A stretch of 64,000 nucleotides of DNA from Erythrocercus mccallii. Its lineage: Eukaryota > Chordata > Aves > Passeriformes > Dicruridae. The notes beneath the pieces are model-generated. The model worked only from the letters and a program-made list of their open reading frames with translations, had not been told where the DNA came from and made no database searches. A program made the position numbers and the translations under genes. Location: assembly GCA_013397435.1 (NCBI GenBank), contig VZRG01000440.1:143322-207321 (forward strand). The letters are read 5' to 3'. Below are positions 27,301 through 37,727 of this stretch, piece after piece (the first letter of the stretch is position 1; the number at the start of each line of letters is the position of its first letter).

Positions 27301-30300
27301 CTGTGGGACTCAAGTATATGAGACTGCACTTTAAATTTAGGGTAGAACTTGTCTCTGTTCAGTGCAGATTGCACTCCTCCCCTCACCCACTGGTGACCCT
27401 CTACAGGACCATTTCTATTATAGGACTCTCAGACCATTAAGAGATTTTTGCATTTATGATATCTTTATAGCTGTTGTAAAAAATGAGCCCTGATGTCATC
27501 AGGGGTGAGAAACTCTCTTTCACCTCCGGGTGGCACTGCTTAAAAACGCTTCTGTTTGCTTTAAAGATCTCTGTAGAAACTCTACATGGCACATTTCACA
27601 ACTACAGTAGTTGGCATTATCGTGCACAACAGATAAACTGGTGAGGCAAGCTCCCGATCACAAACCACAGACACAGAGGAGGCTCAAGGGTTTTGTCACT
27701 TTGTGCCCGTTTTCCATATACCACAATTTCAGATTGTTTTTCTGAACACATATTATTAGTATTCTGATTGTTTTTCTGTATGTTACTTGATAAAAATTTA
27801 CTACAGTTTTCACATGCATTGTTTATATGAAGTTACGCTTACCTGCTGATAAATGATCAAGGGGGAATCAAAACTCATTCTGATGAGTTTTCTCATCAAT
27901 GATCATTCTGATCATCTACCTGTTCCAGACAGATACTGTGATATGTGCTCTTACATACATCAAATATTATACCCTTCCACTATCAGGGAAAGCCTGGAGT
28001 TCCATCCCCAAGTTTCTTAGAAGTCATAATTCAGCATCTGAAAAAAAAATAATCATGATAATAAAAAGAATTTCTGGTTTTCATTTTATTTGTATGTGGC
28101 TTGCAAGCTGTCAGGGCACTGCAGGGTTAATCTCTTCAGAGCTGCCCATGTGACTACTGTAGGTGGAGATGCAGTTATTCTCAATGAAAGCTGAAAATCT
28201 CACTTTTTCTGGTATTTTAAGGAAGATAGCACAAGCTATGAAAACCATAAGGCATCTGAGACCACTGGTTGTGTTGCCTAGACACAAACTGTACAGATAT
28301 TTACACCTTGGCTTCCATAATCCCATCTCAACAGCAGGTCCTCTCTCTAAATGAGAGAAGAGTTTAAGGCAGATGCAGAGTTATGGTGTTCTCTAGATTC
28401 TGCAGTTATTTACTTAAGTTAGGGAGAGGCTACTTTATTCCTGCATGAAACAGTCTGTTACTGATCTGTTGATGAAATGTGGAGGTAGGATGTGGGAGGA
28501 GGTCTGAAGAAGATCAAATACACAGTGGAGGAAGGAAGAATTATTGCTCCACTTAATAATAAGTTCTTATGAGCTGAGTATTTATTTATTTTAATGGTAG
28601 ATCACTGTAAATGTTCATAACTCTTAAAAAAATACATATAGGCTTAATTTACTTTATGCTTCTGAAAATTCTCAGAATTCTCCCTTTTCTTTTGGTGCTG
28701 GAAAGAAAATCTGCAAAGAATACTGAAAAGAGAAGAAAAAATACCTCAGGACTTGACCAGGATATATGTTTTGGTATCTTGTTCTTCAAAACTAGTTTCT
28801 ATTTCAGACAAGATATTCACCTACAGACTGAAATAGGAATATGTTGTGAGGGATATTTTAGGCATTATATTATATTACATATATTATATTATACCCTGTG
28901 TGTGTTCCTCTGTTTTCATGTAACCGCAACAATTTAAATGAAACAATATTCCAAACTACAGTGCTTTTCTGTAATATTCTCAGTAATACATTATCATACC
29001 TGTCATGTAATTCCAAATGAGTAATATAGCCCTTTGTTACAGAATTTCATAATCTGCATAGATCGTTAGGTCAGAGTGTAGGATTCAGAACTGCTTCTAA
29101 GCTCTCCTAAATATGATCTTGGATTTACACAGTTCCTGAGCCTTCAGCAAGTCATGTATTTTTGAAACAAGCCTAATATCTAACTTTAGCAAATAAATCT
29201 GTACCACTGTGGTCAAAGAAATATGGCATTTCTCTCAGTCACTTACCCTCAAATAATTTATTTCTCTGGTGCCTTAATCTTTGCCTTTTCCCACATTTAA
29301 TACATTTAATAGAGGTTCACATGAAAATGTTATAAAGGTTGATTAACTAATGTTTGTGCAATGTTTTGCATGATACCCGTAAGCTATTATATGACTAAGG
29401 GAGGTGTAGAATAGGATCTTAAATAAACAATGCTTTCAAAAGCTTAAATAAAAATTTTCTCCACAGTATTGAACTATATTGTGAAAGAAAACATTTGTAC
29501 ACGGCCAAGTCTACAGTACAGAAGACACAGGTTGCATGATAACATTTGCACACCACTCAAAGATTACCAATTGAGACTCTGACAAGGTTTCCATTGCTTA
29601 AGTATTCAAGATGTGTTTTCTGTTCCTATAGGTGGTATCAAAAATTATACTGAACATCTACATTTGTTTTCAAGTAGAGCAATAGCATTTGGAACACACT
29701 GTGGCTGTGAGCAGAAAGAAGCAGTATCCATCACTTAAACACTGTCTATCTGACTTTGGTTTTTCTCTCACCTATTATAACACTTCAAGGATCGTGCTTG
29801 CTAGCAACTTGCTTTCCAGAGCACCAGGTAATACTTCTTTCGCTTGTTTCCTGGTTATTATTCTATAGCATGATAATACATCAGGATGAATTTATATTCT
29901 GATTACACTGCAGCATATTATGTTTGTGGTTGTTTGGCTTTTGGGGTTTTTTTTTAAAAGATTGGGCCAAAATATTTGTTTTTAACATTTTGACAAATGT
30001 TATTTTTTGTTAATGCATACATTGTTCTACCTGATATTTTCTCTGTCAGCCTAGGAAAGATGTATACCAATACTTTTAAATTTGACTGGGAAAGTTAATC
30101 ACATTACTTCATGTGTAGTTTTCTTACTCTTTAATTCCATATCCACAGGATTAGAGGCCTGGCAACTTTCTTTGACTTCAGTCACAGCCTCTTTTTTCTT
30201 CAGAAAGAGGCTATTAATGCTTAACCTTAGGTGCCTATATTTGAAAAATGTTGTGTTAGTGATTACGAGTACACCTTCAAAATAGATCAGACAAGAGATG

Positions 30301-33173
30301 CCACTTAAAAATTATAGATTAGTATGTGCTGCTAGAGCATGAAAAAGAACAGTTCATATTATGCTTTGTAACTGTCAACTGCATTTTTGCCTATTGTAAC
30401 TTTGCATTTTTAGTCAAGATGCAATATTTCGCTTTGTTGAAAACCATTTTTTCAGAGATGTTACCAATTTCACCACTTGAACATCTCAAATGAAATTAAA
30501 GGAGTTTAATTTGCAGAAACTTTGACTTAAAAATTTTGAAGGGTCCTATAAAGGATATTGGGATATAGACAAACCATTGACTTACTAACTTAGGTGGTAA
30601 ATTTTGTCCTACATTTTACTTAGCTCATGAAAAAGATAGTGTCTTATACTCAGGGGTGCCAGCAGTGATCCTTAGCACAGTAATTGTCTATTTTGTCCTT
30701 TTCTTTTTTTTTTCTTCTGTCACAGTTTTATTGCCTCTTGGCTGAATATGGGATTTACATTACCAAGAAATGGTAGCTATCTGTCAGTGCTGTTATACAG
30801 TATTATAAATTTAAGTTCATGGATTTTTCCAACCTGGCAAAATATATTAAGAGTATTCCATCCAAAATCCATGAGAGTGACATTGCTGAGTAGCCAGATA
30901 CATCTTAAAAATATTGTTTTCAGCATTAGAGAAAAACAGACAATATACTCTCTTCTTTCTCTCTAGGTAAAACAAAACAAAATCTGCCTGAAAGATTTGC
31001 AGCAAAGTGCTAAATCTTTGTGTATCCCAAGCTCTTATTCTGGGAGATTGCATCTATGGCTGTGTACCTCCTTTAGGAATAGGATGACAAAACACAAGCT
31101 ATGGCGCTGTGTGATTATTGGAGAAAAAATTTTGAAAAACCTCCTGAGAAGCCAGATATTTGCTTTAGAAGCTTCTTTTTCAGACGTCATGATGTGCTTG
31201 CTGTATTTGTTGGGCTTTACTATGAATTTCCAGCTATCTGCTTGAACTGTTCTGTTTTGAAAAGAGAAGAAAGTTACATTCCTTCATTGGAATTTATTTT
31301 TTTTAATTATACAATTCTGGTTTTACCAACTTTTCACAGTTTTCACAGAGCACATGCTGATGTAGACAATTCTTGTCTACACAAGAAAACCATAATGTTG
31401 TGAACAGTATAAACAGTAACATGCAACTGCAGTTGTAGAGCAAAGCCTAGCTACCATTGTGAAACCAGGGGCTCACTGTGCTAGGCATTGTATGAACAAT
31501 TTGTTGAACATGATTTCTGCCTCAGTACTCACAGGCTAAATATGGAGAGGGAAAGTGTGGTGAAGAGATAGAAGCTTTTTACCTGCCATATGTTCTAGAT
31601 CCTATTTTTTAGTCTATGTAACATGGTTTAGAAATATTGAACCATGAAGAACTGTAAGGATTAAGGTTGTAAAGCAGACTTAAAAGATCTAAAAAGATTA
31701 TCTAATTGGTTAGGTGGGACCTCAGTTAGGTACTTTATTTTTGTTTTGTAGTGCATTAAGCCAGTTTTCTCAAAATCAATAAGGTATAAATTTATGGCTA
31801 ACACATACAGTGGTTTCAGAAAACAAAAGACATGTTTGGTTGAAGGAGTTGCTCTGTATAAAGAAATCAATGTGTCAATTTTAATAGTACTAAATTGCTG
31901 CAAAAAATTCTTGGATAAAAGCCTTCAAAGTGCCAGGCTAGGAAAATGTTGCCTTTCTTTACACTAGCACTTGCATCTTGATATAGTGAGATGTATTTTG
32001 TTACCCTCATTGCCAAGGAAAAAAGAGGAAAGAGCATGTTTGGATAATGCTATCACTAATCTCACTTTTGGGCTTGGTAAATTAAAATGGAAACCAGTGC
32101 ATGATCTTAGCTTTTTATATTGCTTTAGAATGAAAGAGACCTGACTTGAATTTTTTTGAAAGTCAAGCTCAAATTTTCTGTTTAGAAAATAGGAAAATAT
32201 TTGTGCTGAGTAGGACAAGCAAGAGCAAGAAAAGCCACGAATCACTCCAGAATAAGCAGCAGTAATTGCATTTTATTGGGATTGGGATGGTATGGACCTG
32301 CCTTCTTGCAGAATTGAACTCAGCAGTACAATTTTATTTTGGTTTTGCTCCAGCTATACTTTGCAGAGATAGATTTGGAGCTGACATACATCTCAAAGCT
32401 GAGTATGTAAACACAGTAAGTTTGCCTTTCTAGACAAACCATTCTGGAGACAGAATTCTCCTGTGAGGTTCCTAGATCCCTGTCTTGGGACTGCAGACAC
32501 AGTGGCTACTTGGATTTAAGTGTTATTGATATGCTTAAAAGGAAAATATATTCTACTTCTTTTGATTTTACTTAGGGGTGACTACTAATACTAAGGGGAA
32601 TGACATAGCCATATTCATGTTTATAGTGCTGAAGTTAACTAGCCTAATGGTAGCAAAACACACACTCTCAGATGTTATTATCTTCTTTCCTATGACATAA
32701 ACAATTTTATTTACACAACAGAAAGGGGCTTGTTTGTCCAGTTATAACCCTTTTAAAATGCCTTAAGGAGCCCCTTCCTTGCTGCAGTGAATGTTCCATG
32801 CATTTACTCTTTGTGCCATGGCAACATGTGCTTTCAGTTTCTTGGAATGTGTTCTACTGCCTTGGTATCCGTTGTGTCAGCACCACCTGGAAAATAAACA
32901 GCATCCTCGGAGACTGTAAACTAAACAGGGGAACAGCATAGAGCTTGTGTGATTGCATTTTGTGTTCTGATATGTGATAAAGATCACCCAGGAATGGCTT
33001 GTCAAGTCATACTTGTACGGTGTTCAGTAATACAAGTTGCTACCCATGAGATTTGACCTAAATGATAGCATAGAAAAAATATTTGCTGCTGTGCAAAGAA
33101 CAGATTAGGTTTTAACAATAGAAATATGACTGAAAATAGATGATAGAAGAACTGTAAGACTGAGCTCTGTTTT
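27301..33173. other. Intergenic DNA, mostly unique
   Basis: No supported gene. Several AT-rich runs (for example 28860-28900, TTATAT words) and poly-T tracts are present. Open frames up to about 108 codons (28611-28937) look like chance frames. One old repeat relic near 31466 is listed separately. Confidence 0.65.
31466..31556 (+). repeat. Old amniote interspersed-repeat relic
   Basis: GCTCACTGTGCTAGGCATTG, then TATGAACAA, a CTGCCTCAGTACTCACAGGC stretch and a GGAGAGGGAAAGTG tail follow the order of a common ancient repeat found across amniotes (core like 'attgtgctaggtgctgtacaaacac ... cctgccccaaagagcttacaatctaa'). I recognise the pattern but not its family name with certainty. It is heavily diverged. 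Confidence 0.45.
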
Positions 33174-33272
33174 NNNNNNNNNNNNNNNNNNNNNNNNNNN
33201 NNNNNNNNNNNNNNNNNNNNNNNNNNNNNNNNNNNNNNNNNNNNNNNNNNNNNNNNNNNNNNNNNNNNNNNN
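33174..33272. other. Assembly gap (99 N)
   Basis: A run of 99 N. Open frames reported through it are meaningless. The short size suggests an estimated scaffold gap or a polymerase-resistant sequence; the bases on both sides are ordinary AT-rich DNA. Confidence 0.99.
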
Positions 33273-36029
33273 AAATGCTTCAAATGAATAAATAATTGTA
33301 AAATTTAATTTTCTATCTAATATGCACATGTTGTGTGGACAGTTCAAACAGATGATGCAAAATAAGGCAAAACTTGAGAACACATAGAAGATGTACCTGC
33401 TGATGGTTTAAAAACAGTTAGTAAAAGAGAATTTATTTCCCAAGAAACTGAAAGTTTGCACTACAGCTTTATTGTAGACACATTAGAACATAATTTAAAA
33501 AAAAAATATTTAATCCTCATAATTCCTTTTCTGTGTCTGTCCTGCTCTGCTGTTATGCTGGCCATAATCCTCCATATTTCATGGAAGCCTCCCCATTCAA
33601 TGGCATATTTCAGGAGTTCTTTTCTGGTCCATTTAATCTCTCCCTGATCTTACTGGTGGGAGAATTAGCAAGGGGCTTGGCTGGTTCTTGGTTGGTGGCT
33701 GAGATTAAACCACAACAGTGATACATTCTTCATTGTATTGGAAACTGGTCTGTTCAGATCTTGAATATGACTTAATCTGTGCTGGTTTAGTCGAGTAAAA
33801 GGAATAGCCAAAAGCAATGAGCAAGAAAAGTAAACTAAAATAAATCCAAACAGGAATGATACTGAGGATTAATTACTGTTTCTCACAAATAGGCCAATGT
33901 AGGTTTCAGCCAATGAATTTGAAAGGAGAAGGTTGAAAAATTGGGGTTTTTCCCCACAAAACTTGAAATTGTGAAAATCTTCGTCATACCTGTCATGGAT
34001 GCTCCAAAGTCTGTAAGCAACCTCTTAGGATGCCTCTCATAATTTGGAATTTGGCAACTTAGATGGGCCAGGGAAAGTATCTGTTGGATACTTTTTGATA
34101 GATGCTATATTTATATTTAGGACCTATATTTATATTTATAGGGCCTTTCTTCCTAAGATTCTGCTGGTCCGAGATTCTTGCTAAGTTGCTTTTTGTTCTG
34201 GCTTAGCCCCAAAGGTCTTCAGTTCAAAGAATTTTTTCTTCACAAAGATGCGAACTTTGCTTTTGCCATCCTGGCACAGGAGGAGGGTAGCACATAAACT
34301 GGATATTGTTACTGTGAAGGTCCAAATAAGTAATGAGATTTTATCACAACCACTTAAAGCTAAGACTCTTTCCTCCACCTCCAGGTTTTGTTGTTGACCA
34401 ATGACCCAACAGGACAGTTTTATTCTGCCACATACACAATGTGTCTGCTGCTGAAGGATTTCTGAAGACTACATATCAGAGTACAGCTGCCTAAGAGATT
34501 CTTTCTACCACAAGTTGTTATGGTGAAGTCTTTGAAACATAACACATTAGCAGCAACCTTCAGAGTAACATTCCTTTGAAGCAGCACGTTCCACATACTT
34601 TCTGTTCTGTACATGCCTTCTGTGCCCCTTAGCCACTGCACGCTGCTGTATTTTGTGTCAGCATTGCTCATTCTGATATATGCCTTTAGTGATTGTAGGT
34701 GGCCCAGTGCTGGGCCTTAGCTCTTTAAATGTCACAGAGATGTCAAGAATTTCTTCTGTGGCTCAATAAGAATGCAGTCATCAAGAATAAAAAATTAATA
34801 GGAAACAATGGAACTGAGAAGACCAAAGACACTGCAGCAACACAGGAAAGTACATCCCAAAACTTCTCTGTCTTCTACCTGCAGTTTCCTACAGCACGTC
34901 TGTGATACAGATCTTTTTCCCAGTGATTTCCATTTGCCAAGCAATAAAAATGTTGTACTTTTTCCAACCATTTGAATATGCAGGCCCACTCATCTTAAAA
35001 ATATTTCAGCTTTGAGTTTGTCTTTTTGTTCCTTTGACAGCTCTGTTACAAAGCAGTGTTCTTCTCAATGTGAAGGTGCTTTGGTCTCCTTCTAAGCGAG
35101 TATCTACCGTGCATCTTTTGTTTGTCTCTTCAGTCAGCAAAGGTCCTATTGTTATGTAGTGATCCAGGTCCCCAGATTCAGATGGTACATTCTGACAAAT
35201 TCAGACCCTAATTGTGTCTTGTTCTAGTGGGAGAGACTAACTAGTGTAATATGTTCAACATTACATTTGCACTTCGTTCCAAATACATTTTGACCTTGGT
35301 TCTCTGCAGGAAGGTGCCAAGGCCTTTTTTCTAACAATATACTTCACTATTAGAATCAGGTACCTAAATTCCTTTTAAATCTCAAAATTTACAGGAGGAA
35401 AAGATTGAAGCAAGAGCTGAGACCTCAAACCCCATAATTTAAAAAGCTTTAAAAATTTATTGTATTTTCTCATTGTCATCAGCCTAAATTACAGCCTATT
35501 TTCTGAAGAACAGTTTTATCAGCATCTCAGAATCCCCCAAAGAGAGGATTCTCTAGTGCATTGTAAAATTTAAGATAAAAGCATTTTATAATTATGACAT
35601 TGTTTAAGATACTGTACTTTTAGAGCACTACTCCATGTGTTATTTTAGTAAATAAAATATACGGTCTACCAACGGTGTAATTTTCTCCTACTTAACAACT
35701 ACACTTGTCCAGTTTAAGAAACTTGCTTAATTAGTTTGTTATATATAATTATTCAGATCAGGCATGCGGCTCTTTCTTGTTAGTTTTGTGTTTCTGCATA
35801 ATATTAATTCTGGTAAATCACTATATACGTAACCTTGGTTTTGAATTTTGAAAATGTTTATGAATTTCCATTTTGGCATTTTTATGAAAAGAGTTAGGAC
35901 AGAAATAGTGCAGAGCTTCATTTATTGAAAAAAATTACTTTTGAAATTTTTCTGCAATTAGAAAATGTTCAAACTCTGCTATGGATAAACAGATAAAGGC
36001 AGGTTTTATTGGAAGCCTGAAGGGAGCAA
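33273..36029. other. Intergenic DNA with one LTR-like remnant
   Basis: No supported gene. Apart from the LTR-like remnant at about 33530-33717 nothing is recognised. Open frames of 60-83 codons on the minus strand (34181-34989) show no family resemblance. Confidence 0.6.
33530..33717 (+). mobile_element. LTR-like remnant, 3' end (plus strand)
   Basis: The stretch ends with TTGGTGGCTGAGATTAAACC followed by ACAACA, closely resembling the 3' end of widespread avian endogenous-retrovirus LTRs (typically '...gctggggttaaaccacgaca', ending in CA). The preceding CTGGTGGGAGAATTAGCAAG and GGGCTTGGCTGGTTCTTGG fit the same family. The left boundary is not visible and no retroviral genes are present. A diverged fragment is the likeliest reading. 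Confidence 0.45.
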
Positions 36030-36042
36030 CACCTAGAAAAAT

Positions 36043-36645
36043 GTGAGCAGGAGACAAAGAATGTTAGTGAAAGCTCCTACAGTCAGACCCATAGTCGGGC
36101 CTCAAGTCGGGCCTAAAGTTAAGCCTAAAGCCACGCCTCAAGTCAAGCCTAAAGTTAACCCTGAAATCAGGCCTAAAGTTAAACCTAAAGTCAGGCCTAA
36201 AGTTAAGCCTAAAGTGAGGCCTAAAGTCAAGCCTAAAGTGAGGCCTAAAGTCAGGCCTAAATTCAGGCTTGAAGTTAGGTTTAAACTTAGGCTTAAACTT
36301 TGTAAGAGTTGGTCCAAAGGTTCCTCATCTGCCTCACTACCTTGGCCAAGGACAGAGACTGAAACCTCCAGGAGCCTAAAACCCCAGCACAGGAGTTCTG
36401 GCCTGCCTGAGGTGGGATGTCTGCCAAGTGTTGCCTGCAGATGCGTTCACTGGATGGAAGAACTGGTTCCCATGGGAACCCGCAGGGGCAATGAGCAGGT
36501 CACGGTGGGCTGGCTGTGCTTGCTGCCAAACGGGTCTGTCCTGTATTTGTCCTGTACCTGTTCTCTGAACGGACTGATCTGTCCTGTACCTGTTATCGAT
36601 CCCCCACCTTTTGGCCAAGTGCCCGTTGCTTTGGAAAGGCAATAA
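36043..36645 (+). other. 200-codon basic open frame over a minisatellite (doubtful gene)
   Basis: An open frame from ATG 36043 to the TAA at 36643-36645, which lies inside an AATAAA hexamer (36641-36646). Residues ~14-85 are encoded by the 12-bp minisatellite and consist of about 18 copies of a four-residue unit, consensus VKPK/VRPK, giving a very basic Pro/Lys/Arg-rich segment. The rest contains a few Cys-rich stretches and no recognisable domain. The frame is open through the array because 12 is a multiple of 3. The following DNA (to 36904) looks like the end of an LTR, so this is more likely a by-product of a retroelement than a host gene. No splice sites or homologues are recognised. Confidence 0.3.
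36082..36297 (+). repeat. 12-bp minisatellite, 18 units
   Basis: Eighteen head-to-tail 12-mers with consensus GTYARGCCTAAA. Units in the middle (about 36166-36261) differ by only one or two bases, whereas the outer units (such as the first two and last three) are diverged, the usual pattern of an array that turns over at its centre. It encodes VKPK/VRPK repeats in the frame of 36043-36645. Confidence 0.95.
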
Positions 36646-37239
36646 AGAGACTCCTTAAGTTAACCAAAACTCACCATCTCCCCACAGAGAAGACGGAGGT
36701 ATTGGCAGGCGGCCACGAGGACTTCATCTCTTCTCTTGGTAGCTCTTCCCCTCTCTTTCTCTCTCTATTCTTTTTGTGTCCCTCTCTCTCTCTCTTCTAT
36801 TGCATTACCGTGTTGTGGGCACTCAATAAAAGTGCATTGTTTTGATTAAAACTGCAATTCCCTTGTGCCTTTTGTGCTCTGTGATCAACAAATGAACCAT
36901 CACAATCCCCGCTTTTTGTGGATCATGACACCCCACCTGATACATTTGAAACAGAAAAGGACACAGTGAAAATACTATTTTGCCTCTAGGCTGTTGTCTG
37001 GATGTGGGTGAACAAGTAATGCCTTAAAGCAGAAGGCTCTGCTGTGCTGCTGAGATAACTTTTTTCCCCTTCCAGGTGGGAAAAATTTCATTACTTTTTG
37101 CAATGAAATTGTACTAGTTGGCTTTCTGTAGCTGAAAGGGATAAAAATCCCGGGAACAATGTTTAGTTAGTGTTAATACATATTTAGTATGTGAAGATAT
37201 GTTTCCAAATCTAAAGATAGAAGGAAAAAAGAAAACAAA

Positions 37240-37727
37240 AACCAGTTCCCAGTACACCAAAGATGTGGACCTTCTGGCATGAGTCCAGCAAAGGGTCACT
37301 AAGATGATTAAGAGATTGGTGGAGCATCCAATTTTCAAAGAGGGGCTGGGAGATCTGGTTTTGTTTAGCCTTGAGAAAAGTCAGGGGGATGTTGTTAATG
37401 TGTATAAACAGCTAACGGGTAGGGAGTGAAGAAGATGAAGCCTAACTCCTCTTCAGTGGTGTCTAGAAAAAGAAAAAAACTCAGCACGAATTGAAATACA
37501 GTGAAATTGAAATTTCATTTAAACATAAGGAAAATCTATTTTAACATGAGGGTAGTGAAATACTGGCACAGATTGCTCAGAGACAGTGGTGTCTCATCCT
37601 TGGAAATATTCCAAAGCCATCTATACATGGTTCCAGGCAACCTGCTGTGGCTGACCCAGCTCTGAGCTGTGGGTTGGATTAGGTGACCTCCAGAGGCACT
37701 TTCCAACATCAGCTGCTCAGTGATTCC
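37240..37727 (+). mobile_element. CR1 LINE fragment, 3' part (plus strand)
   Basis: Runs in CR1 sense order: AGTTCCCAGTACACC near 37243, GAGTCCAGCAAAGGGTCACT near 37280, TTGTTTAGCCTTGAGAAAAG near 37362, GGCACAGATTGCTCAGAGAC near 37565, GGTTGGATTAGGTGACCTCC near 37672, ending with TGATTC at 37726. It includes an internal low-complexity stretch (37468-37545) that deviates from consensus. 5'-truncated, with no intact reverse transcriptase frame. Confidence 0.88.

Larger units (their letters stand above)
36040..36904 (+). mobile_element. Probable endogenous-retrovirus LTR or retroelement 3' end
   Basis: The segment carries two poly(A) hexamers (36641-36646 and 36825-36830, the latter as CTCAATAAAAGTGC), a pyrimidine-rich CTCTCTCT stretch (36740-36800), and ends with AAATGAACCATCACA at 36904, which fits the CA-terminated 3' end of avian LTRs. 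A second similar ending, GGATCATGACA, lies at about 36930. The left boundary and target-site duplication could not be found, so the extent is uncertain. No gag, pol or env coding sequence is present. It could alternatively be an unrelated GC-richer insertion. Confidence 0.45.

Noticed and set aside
33002..33383. Two minus-strand open frames spanning the N gap
   Set aside because: They exist only because unknown bases are read as open codons; the flanking parts have no recognisable protein content.
36043..36645. Calling the basic repeat frame a histone-H1-like or protamine-like gene
   Set aside because: Similarity is only compositional and comes from a minisatellite; the surroundings look like a retroelement.
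36740..36800. CT-rich stretch as a separate microsatellite
   Set aside because: It is imperfect and lies within the LTR-like block, so it is described there.
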